In this document: positions 11,278 through 22,291 of the stretch, one piece after another
Numbering within the stretch: position 1 is the stretch's first letter
Layout: every line of letters starts with the position of its first letter
From: Tigriopus japonicus
Taxonomy: Eukaryota; Arthropoda; Copepoda; Harpacticoida; Harpacticidae
NCBI GenBank assembly: GCA_010645155.1
Contig: CM021312.1
Coordinates: 8,001,150 to 8,065,149 of the forward strand
Length of the DNA: 64,000 nucleotides
Direction: 5' to 3'
Translations under genes and position numbers: made by a program
Notes under the pieces: generated by a model
Database searches by the model: none
Seen by the model: the letters and a program-made list of their open reading frames with translations, nothing else
Told to the model about the DNA's origin: nothing

Positions 11278-12116
11278 TTAAGGCTAAGCAATAGAGTTTG
11301 CAACCATATTTTCGACGGTTACAGGTCAAGTCACATAGTTGCAACCAAGCAATAGAGTTTGCAACAATATTTCGATGGTTACAGCTAAACAATAGAATTT
11401 GCGACCATATTTCGATGATTACAGGCCAAGCAAGAGAGTTTGCAACCATACGTCGATGATTATAGGCCAAGCAATAAAGTTTTGCAACACTATTACGTTG
11501 ATAACTGGCCAAGCAATATTGTGCTGCCATATATCGATAGGGTTAGGCCACGTTTGCACCCATTGAAAGATAGGCCTAAGCAATAGATTTTGCTTCCGTC
11601 GTCAGATGGATAAAAGTTAAGCGATGGAGTTTGATCCCCTTGTCATTTGAGTAAGGTTAAGCAATAAGTTTTGATTCATTGACAGATAGATCAAAGATCA
11701 AAACAAAGCAATAGAGTTTGCTCCCATTGTCAGATAGCTGTAGGCCAAAGATAAACTTTACTATATGTCAGGTGGTGGTAAGATTTAGACCAACACGACA
11801 TTTCTCCCAATATGAAAAGATTATGGGCGAGAATATACTTGGCTACAGGATCATCAGAGAAACCTGAGCAGTAGACGTAAAACCAGATAAAAAAGACGAA
11901 CAAAGTGTTATAGAGAAATATACGTTAAAATACGGCGGCTTTGAGCCCAATATCGACAAAAATGGATCTTAACGGAAATATTTGTTTCCAGAAATGATAA
12001 CCCACAATCGAGACGTTGTGAGAGAGAAAACGAGAAACTTAAAGAATGTTTCCTACATTTCGAGTTGGATGGCATAACGGGCTATTGTCACTTCAACTGA
12101 CTCAAATTATGGAGAT

Positions 12117-12669
12117 TTGAGCTCGAGCGATCTAAACCTATCAATGCGGGATAGCCGCCAGCGCATTCTTGATTTGGAAACTTTAGATGGAGTGTCGGTC
12201 GTGGATGTGCAAGGTGCGTCGAATTGGATCAAAGAAGCGCGCATTGAACATAAGAAATTCAAATCGCTTGTCAAGGAATGTCTGGAATCACGAATGTCAG
12301 ATAGCGCGAGTTGTGGAAAAAGAAGGTTTCGTTACCGTGTCTGCATTTGAAGGATCAGCGGACTTCGATGTGGACTTTAAGAAACACTTAGATTATGTCA
12401 AAAAAGAAAGCAAGAAAGCGGAATCGGATTCACGAATTCGAGGGAACACCGGCAAGGGTTCCCGCGGGAAAGTGTCGCAGTTACGTTACAAAGGTTTGCG
12501 TACCCCGTTTAATGCTTTTACTTCGTCAACTTCCACCTCCAATTTCTCAGGAAGCAAGCGTGCCGACATGCGTTCTCGTTGTACTACGAAATCGGGCTCG
12601 TCGGCCAAGCATCCGTGTTCTTATTGTAAAGCTCCAGACCATTGGGTCAGCACTTGCCCCAACAAATGA
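12117..12669 (+). pseudogene. DIRS gag remnant with CCHC-like knuckle
   Basis: Two overlapping frames joined by a frameshift near 12330. The string ARVVEKEGFVTVSAFEGSAD aligns with ARVCEEDGFSMVQDFEGDEL of the intact inner DIRS gag (16702-18498). The C-terminus ends in a zinc knuckle CSYCKAPDHWVSTCPNK (C-X2-C-X4-H-X4-C). It is a nucleic-acid-binding structural protein in life, here broken. Confidence 0.75.
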
Positions 12670-12790
12670 GATGTTGGTGTGATAATGTTATTGGGTGTGC
12701 AAGATCTCTAGTATTTGCCATGATTGCTTTGCAAAAACGTTAAAATAAAATAAAGATGCACAAAGTTTTGTTGCGTTTTCAGATACATTT

Positions 12791-13130
12791 TTGGGGGATG
12801 AGCCGCCAGATTGGTGCAATCAAGAAGAATCTCTGTTAGTGGCAGAGGACTCCACCATTGATAGAAGAGTGCCAGGTCGCATCCATCGCCCCGAGTTTAG
12901 GGCGTTTTGGGCTATTACATTGCAAGTTCCGCCACTTATTTTAACAATTCTCGAAGAAGGCTACAAGTTGCCGTTCGAGTCGTTACCACCAGATTCTTGG
13001 CTCCCAAATAACTTGTCTGCTAGAGCGCTCAGCACTTCCGAATTTAGTAACGGCACAATAGCTAATCATCTCGAAGTAGGAGCTGTCAAAGTGGTGACAG
13101 AAAAACCACTTTTCTTAACTACGTTTAAGA
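12791..13130 (+). pseudogene. DIRS pol N-terminal fragment
   Basis: Reads GRIHRPEFRAFWAITLQVPP, then LPNNLSARALSTSEF and TEKPLFL, matching GNIHKPEFRKFWIDTLKVSK, HLKNNLSARIPANREF and NEKPHLLL of the inner element. Similarity stops near 13130; the remaining ~40 residues of the frame have no DIRS counterpart. Continuation of the RT is found 5.6 kb away at 18738. Confidence 0.75.
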
Positions 13131-13372
13131 AAAATATCTTTTCTATTCACCTTCGCTTGCGAAATAACGGTAAACTCTTACCTGAAGGGATGTACCTTGA
13201 ATATGAACGACCTGCGTGGAAACAAGATATGAATAAAGTGTACGAGAACGAATAGGCGAGCCGTGTGATGGTCTTGAAGGTCAGCAAAAGGCTGTAATTC
13301 TAAGACCTGGTGTAGTAACCAAGGCTAAGGAACCCTTAGAGGCAAGATAAAAGTGTTTTCAATTTATTACTG

Positions 13373-14533
13373 TTATAAGGCTAGACTCGCGTCCATGGAA
13401 TCCGTAATCGTTTTTGCATTTTTGGTATAATGTTGGGGCATGCGAGAGTTATAGGACCAGCCTATTCTGGCGGCGATATCGGATTGAGCGAAACCGGCAT
13501 CTTTGAGCAATACGCTGCTACTTATGCGCCCCGAGTGGAGGCCAAACTGGGAGGCATTGAGATTCATTTGTGCCAGAACTGCTTTCTGTTTGTCTCGACA
13601 ACTTTTGTAGGACGCCGGAGAATTTTCTCGAACTGTCATATTAGCCCCCACGCCTATGATTGTTGGCACAACATAACCCTGGTAAGTTCGTTTAGCGACA
13701 TGATCCAGAAGGCTGAAGTAGCGTTTTGTGATCTTAACGGGACAGAACTGAGAGTCTCTAAGTTTCACGATTATAGTGTGCCCCTGCCCTTGTTGGTCAT
13801 TTTTCCGTTTAGGAAAACTAATTTGCATTTTCTCTGTCGAGATCTTGAAGTTTCGGATTGTTAATCTTCTGAGGTCGCCCCACCGTGCACTCGTATGCAA
13901 GATGATAAGCTCGGTCCACGCTGTTCGGAAATCGTAAAGAGTCCCCATTGAGAGGGAGGGACCAAGACAAAGTTGCAGAAATTGCCGATATTGGTTTTTT
14001 GTGAGTAAATGTCGCTGGATTGGGGGCTTCCCATAACGGTTTTTGATACCCGTAAGAAGTGGTTTCAAGTCGGGAGCCCGACAGGGCGAACAGAATCCCT
14101 GTTGAGTATGGAATGCGCCAATTGCAGCACAGGCGGTTTGAACTGCAGCGACCGAATGTGATGATTCGGCGAGATCAGCGAGGAAGTAGAGGATGGTGTC
14201 TGTATGAGCTGGGATGGATGCCAGATCATGATTTGCGCACCATTGATCGAAACGGGCAAAGGCAGAAGAATAATTTTTCCAAGTACTTGGACATTTTGAA
14301 TCCTTTTTCAGATCAAATAAAGTCTGTGTCAGATCTGGCCGTTTTTTCTGGATTTTTTGAAACGGTCCCGGTACAGGCCCTGCTTTTGATATTGACGACT
14401 GTCCTAACACACTTGAGCATTTTGGGGTAAAAATTTGATACGACGAAACAAGGTTCCGAGTTTTGGTGACAGATGCAACACTATTACGGTTTTGCCATTT
14501 TCCTGAAACATAGATTGCAACCGTTTGACACAC
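13373..14533 (-). CDS. DIRS tyrosine recombinase
   Basis: About 386 codons, overlapping the end of pol by ~50 bases in another frame. This enzyme replaces the DDE integrase in DIRS elements and inserts a circular DNA intermediate by site-specific-type recombination. The catalytic tetrad is visible: R in TSARWGDLRRL, H and R in FGLHSGRISSSVLL, and Y in QHYTKNAK near the C-terminus. An N-terminal SAM-like core-binding region is represented by SKCPSTWKNYSSAFARFDQW. No ATG sits at the very start; the first codon of the open frame is GTG, so translation probably depends on pol (frameshift or reinitiation) or on an internal ATG. Confidence 0.9.
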   Translation of the reverse strand: MCQTVAIYVSGKWQNRNSVASVTKTRNLVSSYQIFTPKCSSVLGQSSISKAGPVPGPFQKIQKKRPDLTQTLFDLKKDSKCPSTWKNYSSAFARFDQWCANHDLASIPAHTDTILYFLADLAESSHSVAAVQTACAAIGAFHTQQGFCSPCRAPDLKPLLTGIKNRYGKPPIQRHLLTKNQYRQFLQLCLGPSLSMGTLYDFRTAWTELIILHTSARWGDLRRLTIRNFKISTEKMQISFPKRKNDQQGQGHTIIVKLRDSQFCPVKITKRYFSLLDHVAKRTYQGYVVPTIIGVGANMTVRENSPASYKSCRDKQKAVLAQMNLNASQFGLHSGRISSSVLLKDAGFAQSDIAARIGWSYNSRMPQHYTKNAKTITDSMDASLAL

Positions 14534-16598
14534 AATGACTTGGCAATTGTAACGACGAGAATGGTTTTTTGGCGTCCCCTCCGTATCTCAAAAGCATCAT
14601 AGGGAATTTTGTTTTCCCCGAAAATATTTCATTTGTGACGAATGGGCCCTTTTCTAGGAATGGAAATAGGAAGCGTACGGAGGAGAACAGATTGTTAAGA
14701 TGGACACCATCCTCGGCAAACAGTGCCCAGCAATGTAGCGAAGGCCAATATGGGGCAAAAATTAATCCGTGCGATTTGCAAGAAACAATTTGCATGAGCG
14801 TAGCTCTAAGTAATCGAGTTGGTGGGCAGGTCCAACAAAAACCTAGTTTCGACCAATTGAGCGTGAATGCATTTCGTGCTGAGCTTGACGGGGAAAAGAT
14901 GCTTGATGCAAATTGTTGGCATTTGAAATTTTCCTCCGACGCAAACAAGTCGAAAGTGAAGGGAGGATAATATTTGCAGAATTTGTCGAATTCATTTTTG
15001 GTGGGTCCCCACGATTCAATATCGAACGCCCTGGACCATTCATCAGCGAGTTGTAAACGTGGGTCCGAACGCCTTTTCCAAACCACTTGAAGATGAATGT
15101 CCTGATTTTTACAAGCTTTGTAAATAGCGATCGCCATTTTTTGCAAATCTGTTTTGTTGGAACCTTTTTGCATTACGTACGTAACCACTTGATTGTCGGT
15201 GAGATGTATAATGGCTGTTCCGCGTAATTGGTTTGAGAACGCTTTGTAAAAATCAGACAGAGCCAAGAGCTCCCTGAAAGTTGAACTGCGACCTTGTTCC
15301 CAGTTAGTGAAAATTCGGCCCGACAATTTTTTCCCGCATGGTCCTTTGTGTTCTTGATGGGATAAGTCTTTCGGACAAGTGAGGTCTATTACGGCATACC
15401 CTTTGTCACTCGCGTCCGATGCAATTAATTTCATTGATGAAGTGATTTGCAATTCATGCTTTTGCATCGGATAACCATTTAACATCCGGAGGTTTTGCTT
15501 CAGATAAATTAATTCTGGAATAATCGATGCAGGGTTCAGTCTACATTCCCACGAGGGTGCTTGAGCCAAGCACTGGTAACCATCTCTACACAGAAGGTGA
15601 ATTATTGGTCCGAATGAAAGCAGCCCTGATACGATCAGCCCATATAGCTTTGCTAACTCACGAATGTGTAGCGTTCGCGAATCAATGACGTGTTGTATCA
15701 TTTCTTCCACCTGCGTCAATTTTTCAGATGGAAAGAAAAACTTTTGTTCTTTTAAATTAATATTGAGTCCAAGGAACGTTCCTATTTGTGTGGGTTCCAT
15801 AGCTTTGCTTCTATTTTCGGTCCATCCTGCCTTTTTCCAAGTCATGCGTGCAAATTCGAATTTTGCTTTGCAATCTTCCTCAGAACAGCCCAAGACCAGA
15901 CAATCATCAATATATATGAAGCTTGCAATGCCGTGAGCGTGTAAATAGACCTTTATGGGCATCATTATTTTGGTGAAGAAATAAACTAAATCCGAGATAC
16001 CTAGGAAAGCGACTTGCCATCTGTAGTACTTGGTTTGCCCGTTAGACCAGGTCCATTGCATGCCTAACAATGTTTGGTGTTCGGGTGCCACGCTTACATG
16101 GTAATAGCCCGACGACACGTCCATTGAGGCCATCCACCAATTTTTTGGAAAACAGTCGGCAATTTTATGAAGATGGTCTAGGGTTACTTTACGTTTCCGA
16201 ATGTGATTATTCAAAGTGCGTGAAGCATCAATGACAATCCGTTTTTTCTTTCCGGCACGCTCGACGACCTGTATCGGTAAAAGTAGGTGTGGCTTTTCGT
16301 TCACTTCGACAAACAATTTATCTCGAAGTCCGTTCCTGAGCGATTCCTCCACAAATTCCCTGTTTGCGGGTATTCTGGCCGATAGATTGTTTTTAAGATG
16401 AATGCTAAGTGGGTATCGAAATAGGGGCATTTTGTAACCAAAATGAAGAAAGTCTTGGAGGAATTTGCTTACTTTTAACGTGTCGATCCAAAATTTACGG
16501 AACTCTGGTTTGTGTATGTTCCCAGCCACAGAGCTGTCTTCACTACAGTTTTGAAATTCTGGAGCTGATACGCAATCGACCGGAAGCTTGGGAGTAAT
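14484..16598 (-). CDS. DIRS pol: reverse transcriptase, RNase H and tail domain
   Basis: Roughly 700 codons open. RT: MDVSSGYYHVSV (first catalytic Asp), FLGISDLVYFFTKIM, and the YIDD box in FIYIDDCLVLG. RNase H: Asp in IASDASDKGYAVID, Glu in STFRELLAL, Asp in HLTDNQVVTYVMQKGSNKTD, Asp in LADEWSRAFD. A DIRS-specific tail follows (FTFDLFASEENFKCQQF, then LGFCWTCPPTRLLRATL and IFAPYWPSLHCW), the segment often described as methyltransferase-like. The frame opens just after a pyrimidine-rich stretch ending ATTGATTAG at about 16599 and has no early ATG in frame, so it may be reached by splicing or frameshift from gag. Confidence 0.92.
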   Translation of the reverse strand: MTPKLPVDCVSAPEFQNCSEDSSVAGNIHKPEFRKFWIDTLKVSKFLQDFLHFGYKMPLFRYPLSIHLKNNLSARIPANREFVEESLRNGLRDKLFVEVNEKPHLLLPIQVVERAGKKKRIVIDASRTLNNHIRKRKVTLDHLHKIADCFPKNWWMASMDVSSGYYHVSVAPEHQTLLGMQWTWSNGQTKYYRWQVAFLGISDLVYFFTKIMMPIKVYLHAHGIASFIYIDDCLVLGCSEEDCKAKFEFARMTWKKAGWTENRSKAMEPTQIGTFLGLNINLKEQKFFFPSEKLTQVEEMIQHVIDSRTLHIRELAKLYGLIVSGLLSFGPIIHLLCRDGYQCLAQAPSWECRLNPASIIPELIYLKQNLRMLNGYPMQKHELQITSSMKLIASDASDKGYAVIDLTCPKDLSHQEHKGPCGKKLSGRIFTNWEQGRSSTFRELLALSDFYKAFSNQLRGTAIIHLTDNQVVTYVMQKGSNKTDLQKMAIAIYKACKNQDIHLQVVWKRRSDPRLQLADEWSRAFDIESWGPTKNEFDKFCKYYPPFTFDLFASEENFKCQQFASSIFSPSSSARNAFTLNWSKLGFCWTCPPTRLLRATLMQIVSCKSHGLIFAPYWPSLHCWALFAEDGVHLNNLFSSVRFLFPFLEKGPFVTNEIFSGKTKFPMMLLRYGGDAKKPFSSLQLPSHCVSNGCNLCFRKMAKP

Positions 16599-16701
16599 GG
16601 CATCTAATCAATGGAAAACAACGAAAGACAACAATAATTCACGGTTTGATTCTTCAATTCTACTTTTTAAAAAACAAAACAAAAATCAAAGTTCATATCA
16701 T

Positions 16702-18498
16702 TTACTGGGTTGCTGGTTTCCCACATTCTCGTTGCCAGTGTCCAAGCTTTCCACAATTGTGGCAAGTCCCAGATTTCACTGGACTATTTCGCCCCCTGCC
16801 ACGCCCCCGCGTATAGCCGTATTTTTCGATAGGCCCATACGTTGCTGGCAAGGACGGCCCGTGCCGTTGAGTGTAAAATGACGGGCGTGGGAAGCCTTTG
16901 CGATTGTCCATTTTATTGGAGCTACTCGGGAACAACTTTGACTCCGGGGTTGGATGTTTATTCTTCTTCTTTAATTTTTCCACCCGTTTTCGATCCTCCT
17001 TATCGAACAGTTCGTCCCCTTCAAAATCTTGGACCATTGAAAAACCGTCTTCTTCGCAGACTCTTGCCATCGTTATTTCGTGGTTGGCTGCTTTTATCAC
17101 CTCGTCCAATGAACTTATAATCGATGATACCTTGGACGCTTCCTTATCCAATTTTTTCATTGCCTTGTGAACGGTAATTCCGGTGGTGTGGTTATTCCCG
17201 AACAGTTTCTTCAATCTTGACTCGCTATCCAACCCAAAAAAGCCGGATTGTAATGACTTCTTGGCTCGTGTGAGAAACAACCAGACCAGACTGTTGTGTT
17301 GCGCCACTCGGGCCGTGGGGAAATTTGTCTTTCTCAATTTCCGCGAGCGCCCATTAACGTACGTAATGGCGCGCTGCACCGATCCTGGAAAAATGGAACA
17401 GGTCATGAAATGACCGCTTCCTAATATGCCACAATGGTAAGCTAATCAGACGCAGATTACTTGTCCGAGACGAACGATCCAATGTTCTTTTAGTTTCCTC
17501 TTCCAGGGACAAGCCCATTTTAGAAAAACGTCTGAGCTCACAGGACTTTAACCTTGTGGAACGTGGATTGTTGATAAATCCCTTTCACTTGTTTAAGGAC
17601 TTCAACCTTATTTGATCAGTATTTCTGTTCAGGACTTGAACCTCAGAGATCGAACTATTTTGTTCTAGGACTTTAACCTCATTTGGTCGAACTAATCCAT
17701 CCTTGGACTTTAAACATCACTTGAAGAAGTCAATTTGTCCGAAAGACTAAAAACCGAGTGACTCTGCTTTGTCATCGTTTTCTATTTCTTAGTAGTGTTC
17801 TCTTTCCTCAACTCCAACTTATGAATCGATTCTATAATTTATAACTAACCTGCTGGGTTGGACTCGTCCTCATTTCCTGTGGGATCGGAAGAGAGTTTTT
17901 TGCCAATAGCATAAAACAATGGATGGGGTCGGCCTTCATCGATCGATTTCTTTTTGTTTTTCTCTTCTTTTTCCGGGGTCTCTTTGGATCGGTTTTTCGG
18001 AGTAGTCATCTCGTCACTTGACGACGACTCTGTGTCCGATGAAGAAGACGAAGAAGAGGACGACGAGGACGGAGCATAGTTTGTGGTCCGTTTCGATTTT
18101 TTAAGTTTGGGATTACGTTTGGATTTCTTCGCGACCTCCGACACTTTCAATTGTCGCTTAATCGTTTTCCCACGGAAGTGCCCTTTTCCTTTGACGGAAT
18201 CGCCCCAAAATTGATGTTGCGCGACGTTGCCTCCCGCATCCACGTCCTCATCTGTGGAAGAAACGTGCGCCGGCTCGCTAGGAACACCGACATTCGACGT
18301 GTTCGTGCGGGCTTCGAGAACATGAGGATCCGGACCGAGTTGGTCCCGTGTTGAAAGGAATCCATTTTCATCCCCGGATTTTGGGGTGGGATCTTGTGTT
18401 TCGGGTGAATGTTCGTGATGTAATGGGTCCCTTGCCGCCATCGCTTTATTTGTTCCCTCCTGTGAAGGAAATCCGTGGAAATCCGATTGATCCGTCAT
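16702..18498 (-). CDS. DIRS gag, two exons with a spliceosomal-type intron
   Basis: Exon 1 is 18498-17850 and exon 2 is 17384-16702; total 443 residues. Exon 1 starts at ATG (MTDQSDFHGF), is Ser/Asp/Lys-rich with a polyserine tract and basic KKSKRNPKLKKSKR, and ends GCAG|GTTAGT. The acceptor reads TTCCATTTTTCCAG|GATCGG. Removing the 465-bp intron restores one frame exactly (NPAG-SVQRAITYVNGR), phase 1 to phase 1. Exon 2 contains a coiled region (KAMKKLDKEASKVSSIISSL), an Arg/Gly-rich stretch and a CCHC knuckle CHNCGKLGHWQRECGKP typical of nucleocapsid proteins. Confidence 0.82.
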
Positions 18499-18737
18499 AT
18501 CGTGGCTCTTCCGATGTATGTGGCAGATTTAGAGGAGCAAGAGTAGAGTAGAGTCCGACGTAGAACGCGAGTTCGAACTCAACTTGAGGAATTAATAAAG
18601 ATAAATTCGGGAGCTTGTTGAACGTGACCTTTTCAGTCGACCTACACGGAAAACAATGAACAGTTGTGTTTCCGGGTACACGGACCAATTAGTTCCTAGG
18701 AACTATGAAGTGTCGTAGACACGAAACCTGTCATTTC

Positions 18738-20263
18738 GACAGTCTCAGGCGAATGGAGAAAAGAAGTTATTTAGTTTTGCCTCTTCAAGTAGTCGCCCCA
18801 ATTGGGCGCAAGAGGAGACTAATCGTGGATCCGTCCAAGCAACTCAATCCGTACTTGAAAAAACAAGCAGTCAAGCTGGATAATCTTCAGAGAATTATTG
18901 GAAGTATCCAAACAGGGCATTGGTTCGGCGTGCTAGATTTGTCATCTGGCTACTATCACGTCAAAGTGTACGAACCTCATCAAAAATATTTATGTTTTGA
19001 ATGGACAGGAAAAGATGGCGTCTCGAAATTCTACGTTTGGTTAATAACTTTTCTTGGTTTATCCCCGTTGGTTCGTACATTTACAAAATTGCAAAAACCC
19101 ATCATAGCTTACCTGCGTTCGCAAGGAGTTCAATGCTATATCTATATTGATGATATGATTGTATTCGGTCAATCCCGTGAACAATGTCAGAAGAATTTGA
19201 ATCTAGCAAGATCAGTTTGGAAGCAAGCAGGTTGGATCGAGAATTCAGAGAAATCGAAAGGTCCCACGCAAAAGGGAGAATCCTTGGGCTCGTTTTGGAT
19301 TGCCAACATCTCACTGTCCTTGTGCCGGAGTTCCGGAACGAAAACGAAGACTAATAATGACCATGTGTGCCAACATGGCTTTAACAAGCGTGTGGCCGAT
19401 TAAAGAGTAGCGCAAGTGTACGGCAAAATTTTATCCACTCTTTTAGCCACGGGTCCGCAGCTTCTTTTATTAACTCGAGCTGGGTTACGAGCCATTGCAA
19501 CCGCATATACCTGGCAGGATAAGATAATCATCAATAGTTTACGTGAAGAGTTGCTTTTCCTGGCCCAAAATTACGCCGATCTTGAAGGTCAGTCTATGAG
19601 TGGAGAGCACAAAAAGATAGCCACCTCAGTTATTAAAACCGCATCTGATGCATCAAGTTCTGCGGTCGCAGTTGTGCGAATAATATGTCAGCAAGGTACC
19701 ACACACAATCATCATCAAGGCCGTTGCAGATTCCGCATGTGATTGAAAGCATTTACACCAACGGAACGTACGTGGTTCTAGCAGTACTTGGCGTGAATTG
19801 TCAGGCTTGCTTTTATTGTTCCAACAACAGGAATGCGAAATACGAAGCAAAAGAGTTGTGCATTGGACAGATTCCAAGAATGTTGAAAAAATTACGCGTA
19901 AGGGATCTAATACCCCAAGTCTGCAAGAAATGGCGTTAAAAATCTATAACACAGCCCGTGCATTAAAAGTGGATTTGCAAGTGATATGGCGACCAAGAAC
20001 TGACCCGAGAAAACAGTTGGCGGATGATTTCAGTCGGTCACTCGATTTGGATGATTACGGGATAGATGATGCAACTTTTCGTTACTTGGAGCAACTAGCC
20101 CAAACTCAATTCACCTTCGATTTATTTGCAGCAGACATCAATTTCCGAGCTGAGAATTTTGCCTCAATAATAGCATCCGACAGCGCCTTTTTTCGAGATG
20201 CGTTTACGCACAAATGGACGCATTTAGGGTTTTGTTATGCACCCCCCAGTCCAGTGCCGATCT
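18738..20263 (+). pseudogene. DIRS RT-RNase H remnant of the older element
   Basis: Opens with YLVLPLQVVAPIGRKRRLIV, then VLDLSSGYYHVKVY (motif A) and CYIYIDDMIVFG (YIDD intact). The frame breaks near 19310 and again around 19690 and 19800. It then continues with RVVHWTDSKNVEKITRKGSN, LADDFSRSLDLDDYG (RNase H Asp) and FTFDLFAADINFRAENF, ending at LGFCYAPPSP. This order equals that of the intact inner pol. Several frameshifts make it non-functional. Confidence 0.88.
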
Positions 20264-20381
20264 ATCTTTGGTGGGAACCAAATCTCCAACAACGCCATGA
20301 GTTATGGTTCCACACATGGGGTGGAAGCCATCAAGGCCTTTAAAACTCCCCGAAATGTTTGTGTGAAACCCATGGATCTCG

Positions 20382-20740
20382 TAATTCATCTCAAATTCCA
20401 TTTCCTAGGGGCTTTGCCAGACAGAGGAATTGAAAAATACAGGTCCTTGGTTGAAGTTAGATGCCCATACAATAGAAGAAATGAGCAAATAAGTCCTTGC
20501 AAAACTTTCAGCTTCTTGTCTGCTGGGAAAACCTTGAAAAGAACTCAAGATTATTACTATCAAATTCAAGGACTATTGGGCATCACTCAAGGGAAGACAT
20601 GTTGCTTCATCGTGTACACAAAACAGGATCTTCTCATCGAAGAGATCGTCTTTGACAAAATCTTCTTCAAAGAAGAAGTGATCCCCGGAGTGCTCGAATT
20701 TTATTTTGTTTTTTTTCCGCGAATATTGTGCCTCTCAACT
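20382..20740 (+). pseudogene. YqaJ-type exonuclease domain fragment (probably ISL2EU transposon)
   Basis: Frame reading FHFLGALPDRGIEKYRSLVE, VRCPYNRRNE, then KRTQDYYYQIQGLLGITQGK and FIVYTKQDLLIEEIVFDK. This follows the YqaJ/lambda-exonuclease core: FLGA.PDG, VE.KCPY, and H.YYYQ.QGQ...W.DF.VYT. The catalytic lysine of E-x-K is arginine here (VEVRCP). Such domains are the second protein of ISL2EU DNA transposons. A DDE_4-like fragment of the kind expected for the partner transposase lies at 33077-33490. It has landed in the middle of the old DIRS pol. Only about 120 residues remain. Confidence 0.7.
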
Positions 20741-22291
20741 TTGAGTATCAAAAGTACTTAGGTTTGTCTTGTAAATAAAGGGTTATTATGAATACCACCT
20801 ATGTAACTCATTATTGTTGACAAAGTCTTTAGTAAACCAAATCTTTGTAAACGTGAATTGTTTAAATAATATTTACGAATTATTTCTTTACCTGAAATCC
20901 AGTTCCTTGTTGCGGTAGTAAAAAACCGCAACTAAGCAGAAAAATGCAAGGCTTTTTTGAACAACGCAAAGAAAGTTGGTGAAAACGGTATCTGAAAAGT
21001 GATTCAGAAACGGCTTGGTTTCAATCGTATGGCCCAAACTACCCCCAAATCGGCCTATATCTTATTCAGGTCCTTCAGGAGGAAAGTAGACTAAACTCAT
21101 AACTCAGATCTGACCCCAAATCTGTCAAGACAATTTTTGCTAATGTCAGCTTGGTGCTGAGCCACATGTTCCAAAATCTCTCGCCAACTAACCTTGTCAA
21201 ATAAAAACTTGATTTCGGAAATTCTAGAAGATCTTTTAACTTAATTGCAACTGAAATTGATCGTGACAAGGAACTTATTTTCTTACAACTCTTTATTTAG
21301 TCAGATTAAAAATCCTTTTACCGAAGCCTCATCAATAAATCCATATCCAAGATGGTAAGCACAAAATGTGAACTTTGACTTCACCAACACAATAGATTAA
21401 AGGAGAAATGGGATAGTTGTTTAATCCATCAAGACAATATTTGACTAAAAATTACACAGAGCAAAACACACATAAATGATTCTTCCACCAATCAACACGT
21501 AATTATTGAGAAGAGCACTTCGTAAAAGTTCACAGGTTTTCGCCCAACCAACCACTCTTTCAACCTAAATTCGCTTTGAAGCATCGGTCATAGATGACAT
21601 CTTGAGCTTGGAACTGATTGGTGCCACGGAGGGTGTGCATCCTGGCACTACGCATGGCGAGACCATAATATGGGAGGCAGGCAAGGTTCCAAATCAGTCA
21701 AGAAGAACATGATGGTGATGATGTCACGCACGATCCAATGAATTAAACTAGACGGAACCAAACAAAGAGGCTTGCCATTCAGAATAGGATAAAACGCCAA
21801 GTAGCTAAATGGCGATATGTCTTGACGTTCAAAAGTACGCTATGACGTAAAATTGAAAAAGCCTTCCATTGATCGAGTCAAGAAACTATAGAACCAAGGC
21901 CTTACCAACGACCAGTTCAGTTCAGTTCATGAGCATCAGCAAAGACATGGAATGAAAGTTTCCTTCCACTTAAAGGTTTGGCAACACTTGGACCAGGCGG
22001 AGTGTCCTCGCTTTCCGAGAAAAAATGGGCTTAAAGCGCTCAATTCTCAATATTGTGAGCTTATTATTGTCTTTTTTTTGATTTCTTGTAGTGTCCATTT
22101 ATTCAATGTCGATCTCAAGCCTTTCAAATGGGAAATCTAGTGAATGGTATCGCTCAAAAAGCAGATATGAAAAGCGACCTCCTTCTTTCGTAACCGAATT
22201 CGCTGGGCCATCCATGGCTTTTTGCCGCTAGCGATAAATTTTTGAAATTATCACCAAACCTATATGCCCTTTTTCAAATTATGTCCCATTA
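20741..22291. other. Insertion sequence of unknown origin within old DIRS
   Basis: Lies between the YqaJ fragment and the fold-back element. An AATAAA occurs near 20775. On the minus strand, around 21750-21560, a stretch is open in two frames (one reads ACLPYYGLAMRSARMHTLRG), which could be an exon of something captured, but I do not recognise it. No repeat ends identified. Confidence 0.35.

Larger units (their letters stand above)
10850..11560. repeat. 41-bp minisatellite
   Basis: Tandem array of a ~41-bp unit (CAGGCCAAGCAATAGAGTTT, then GCAACTATACTGCGATGGTT plus T). Units are nearly identical at 10850-11280 and decay outward to about 11750. Two units carry an identical TTAA-bounded 72-bp insertion 241 bases apart, showing a higher-order duplication. 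Minus-strand ORFs over this tract reflect the repeat only. Confidence 0.9.
13373..18498 (-). mobile_element. Complete-looking DIRS-type retrotransposon
   Basis: Minus-strand element with gag, pol (RT-RNase H plus tail) and tyrosine recombinase, in that order, all open. Limits given are those of the coding region; the true ends lie outside (somewhere in 18500-18735 and 13135-13370). I could not find the inverted or split direct repeats that would define them. It sits inside the older + strand DIRS relic. Catalytic residues of RT, RNase H and recombinase are all present, so this copy is young and may have been active recently. Confidence 0.85.

Noticed and set aside
10850..11560. Regular repeats that might suggest a CRISPR array
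   Set aside because: Units are head-to-tail without unique spacers in eukaryotic DNA; it is a minisatellite.
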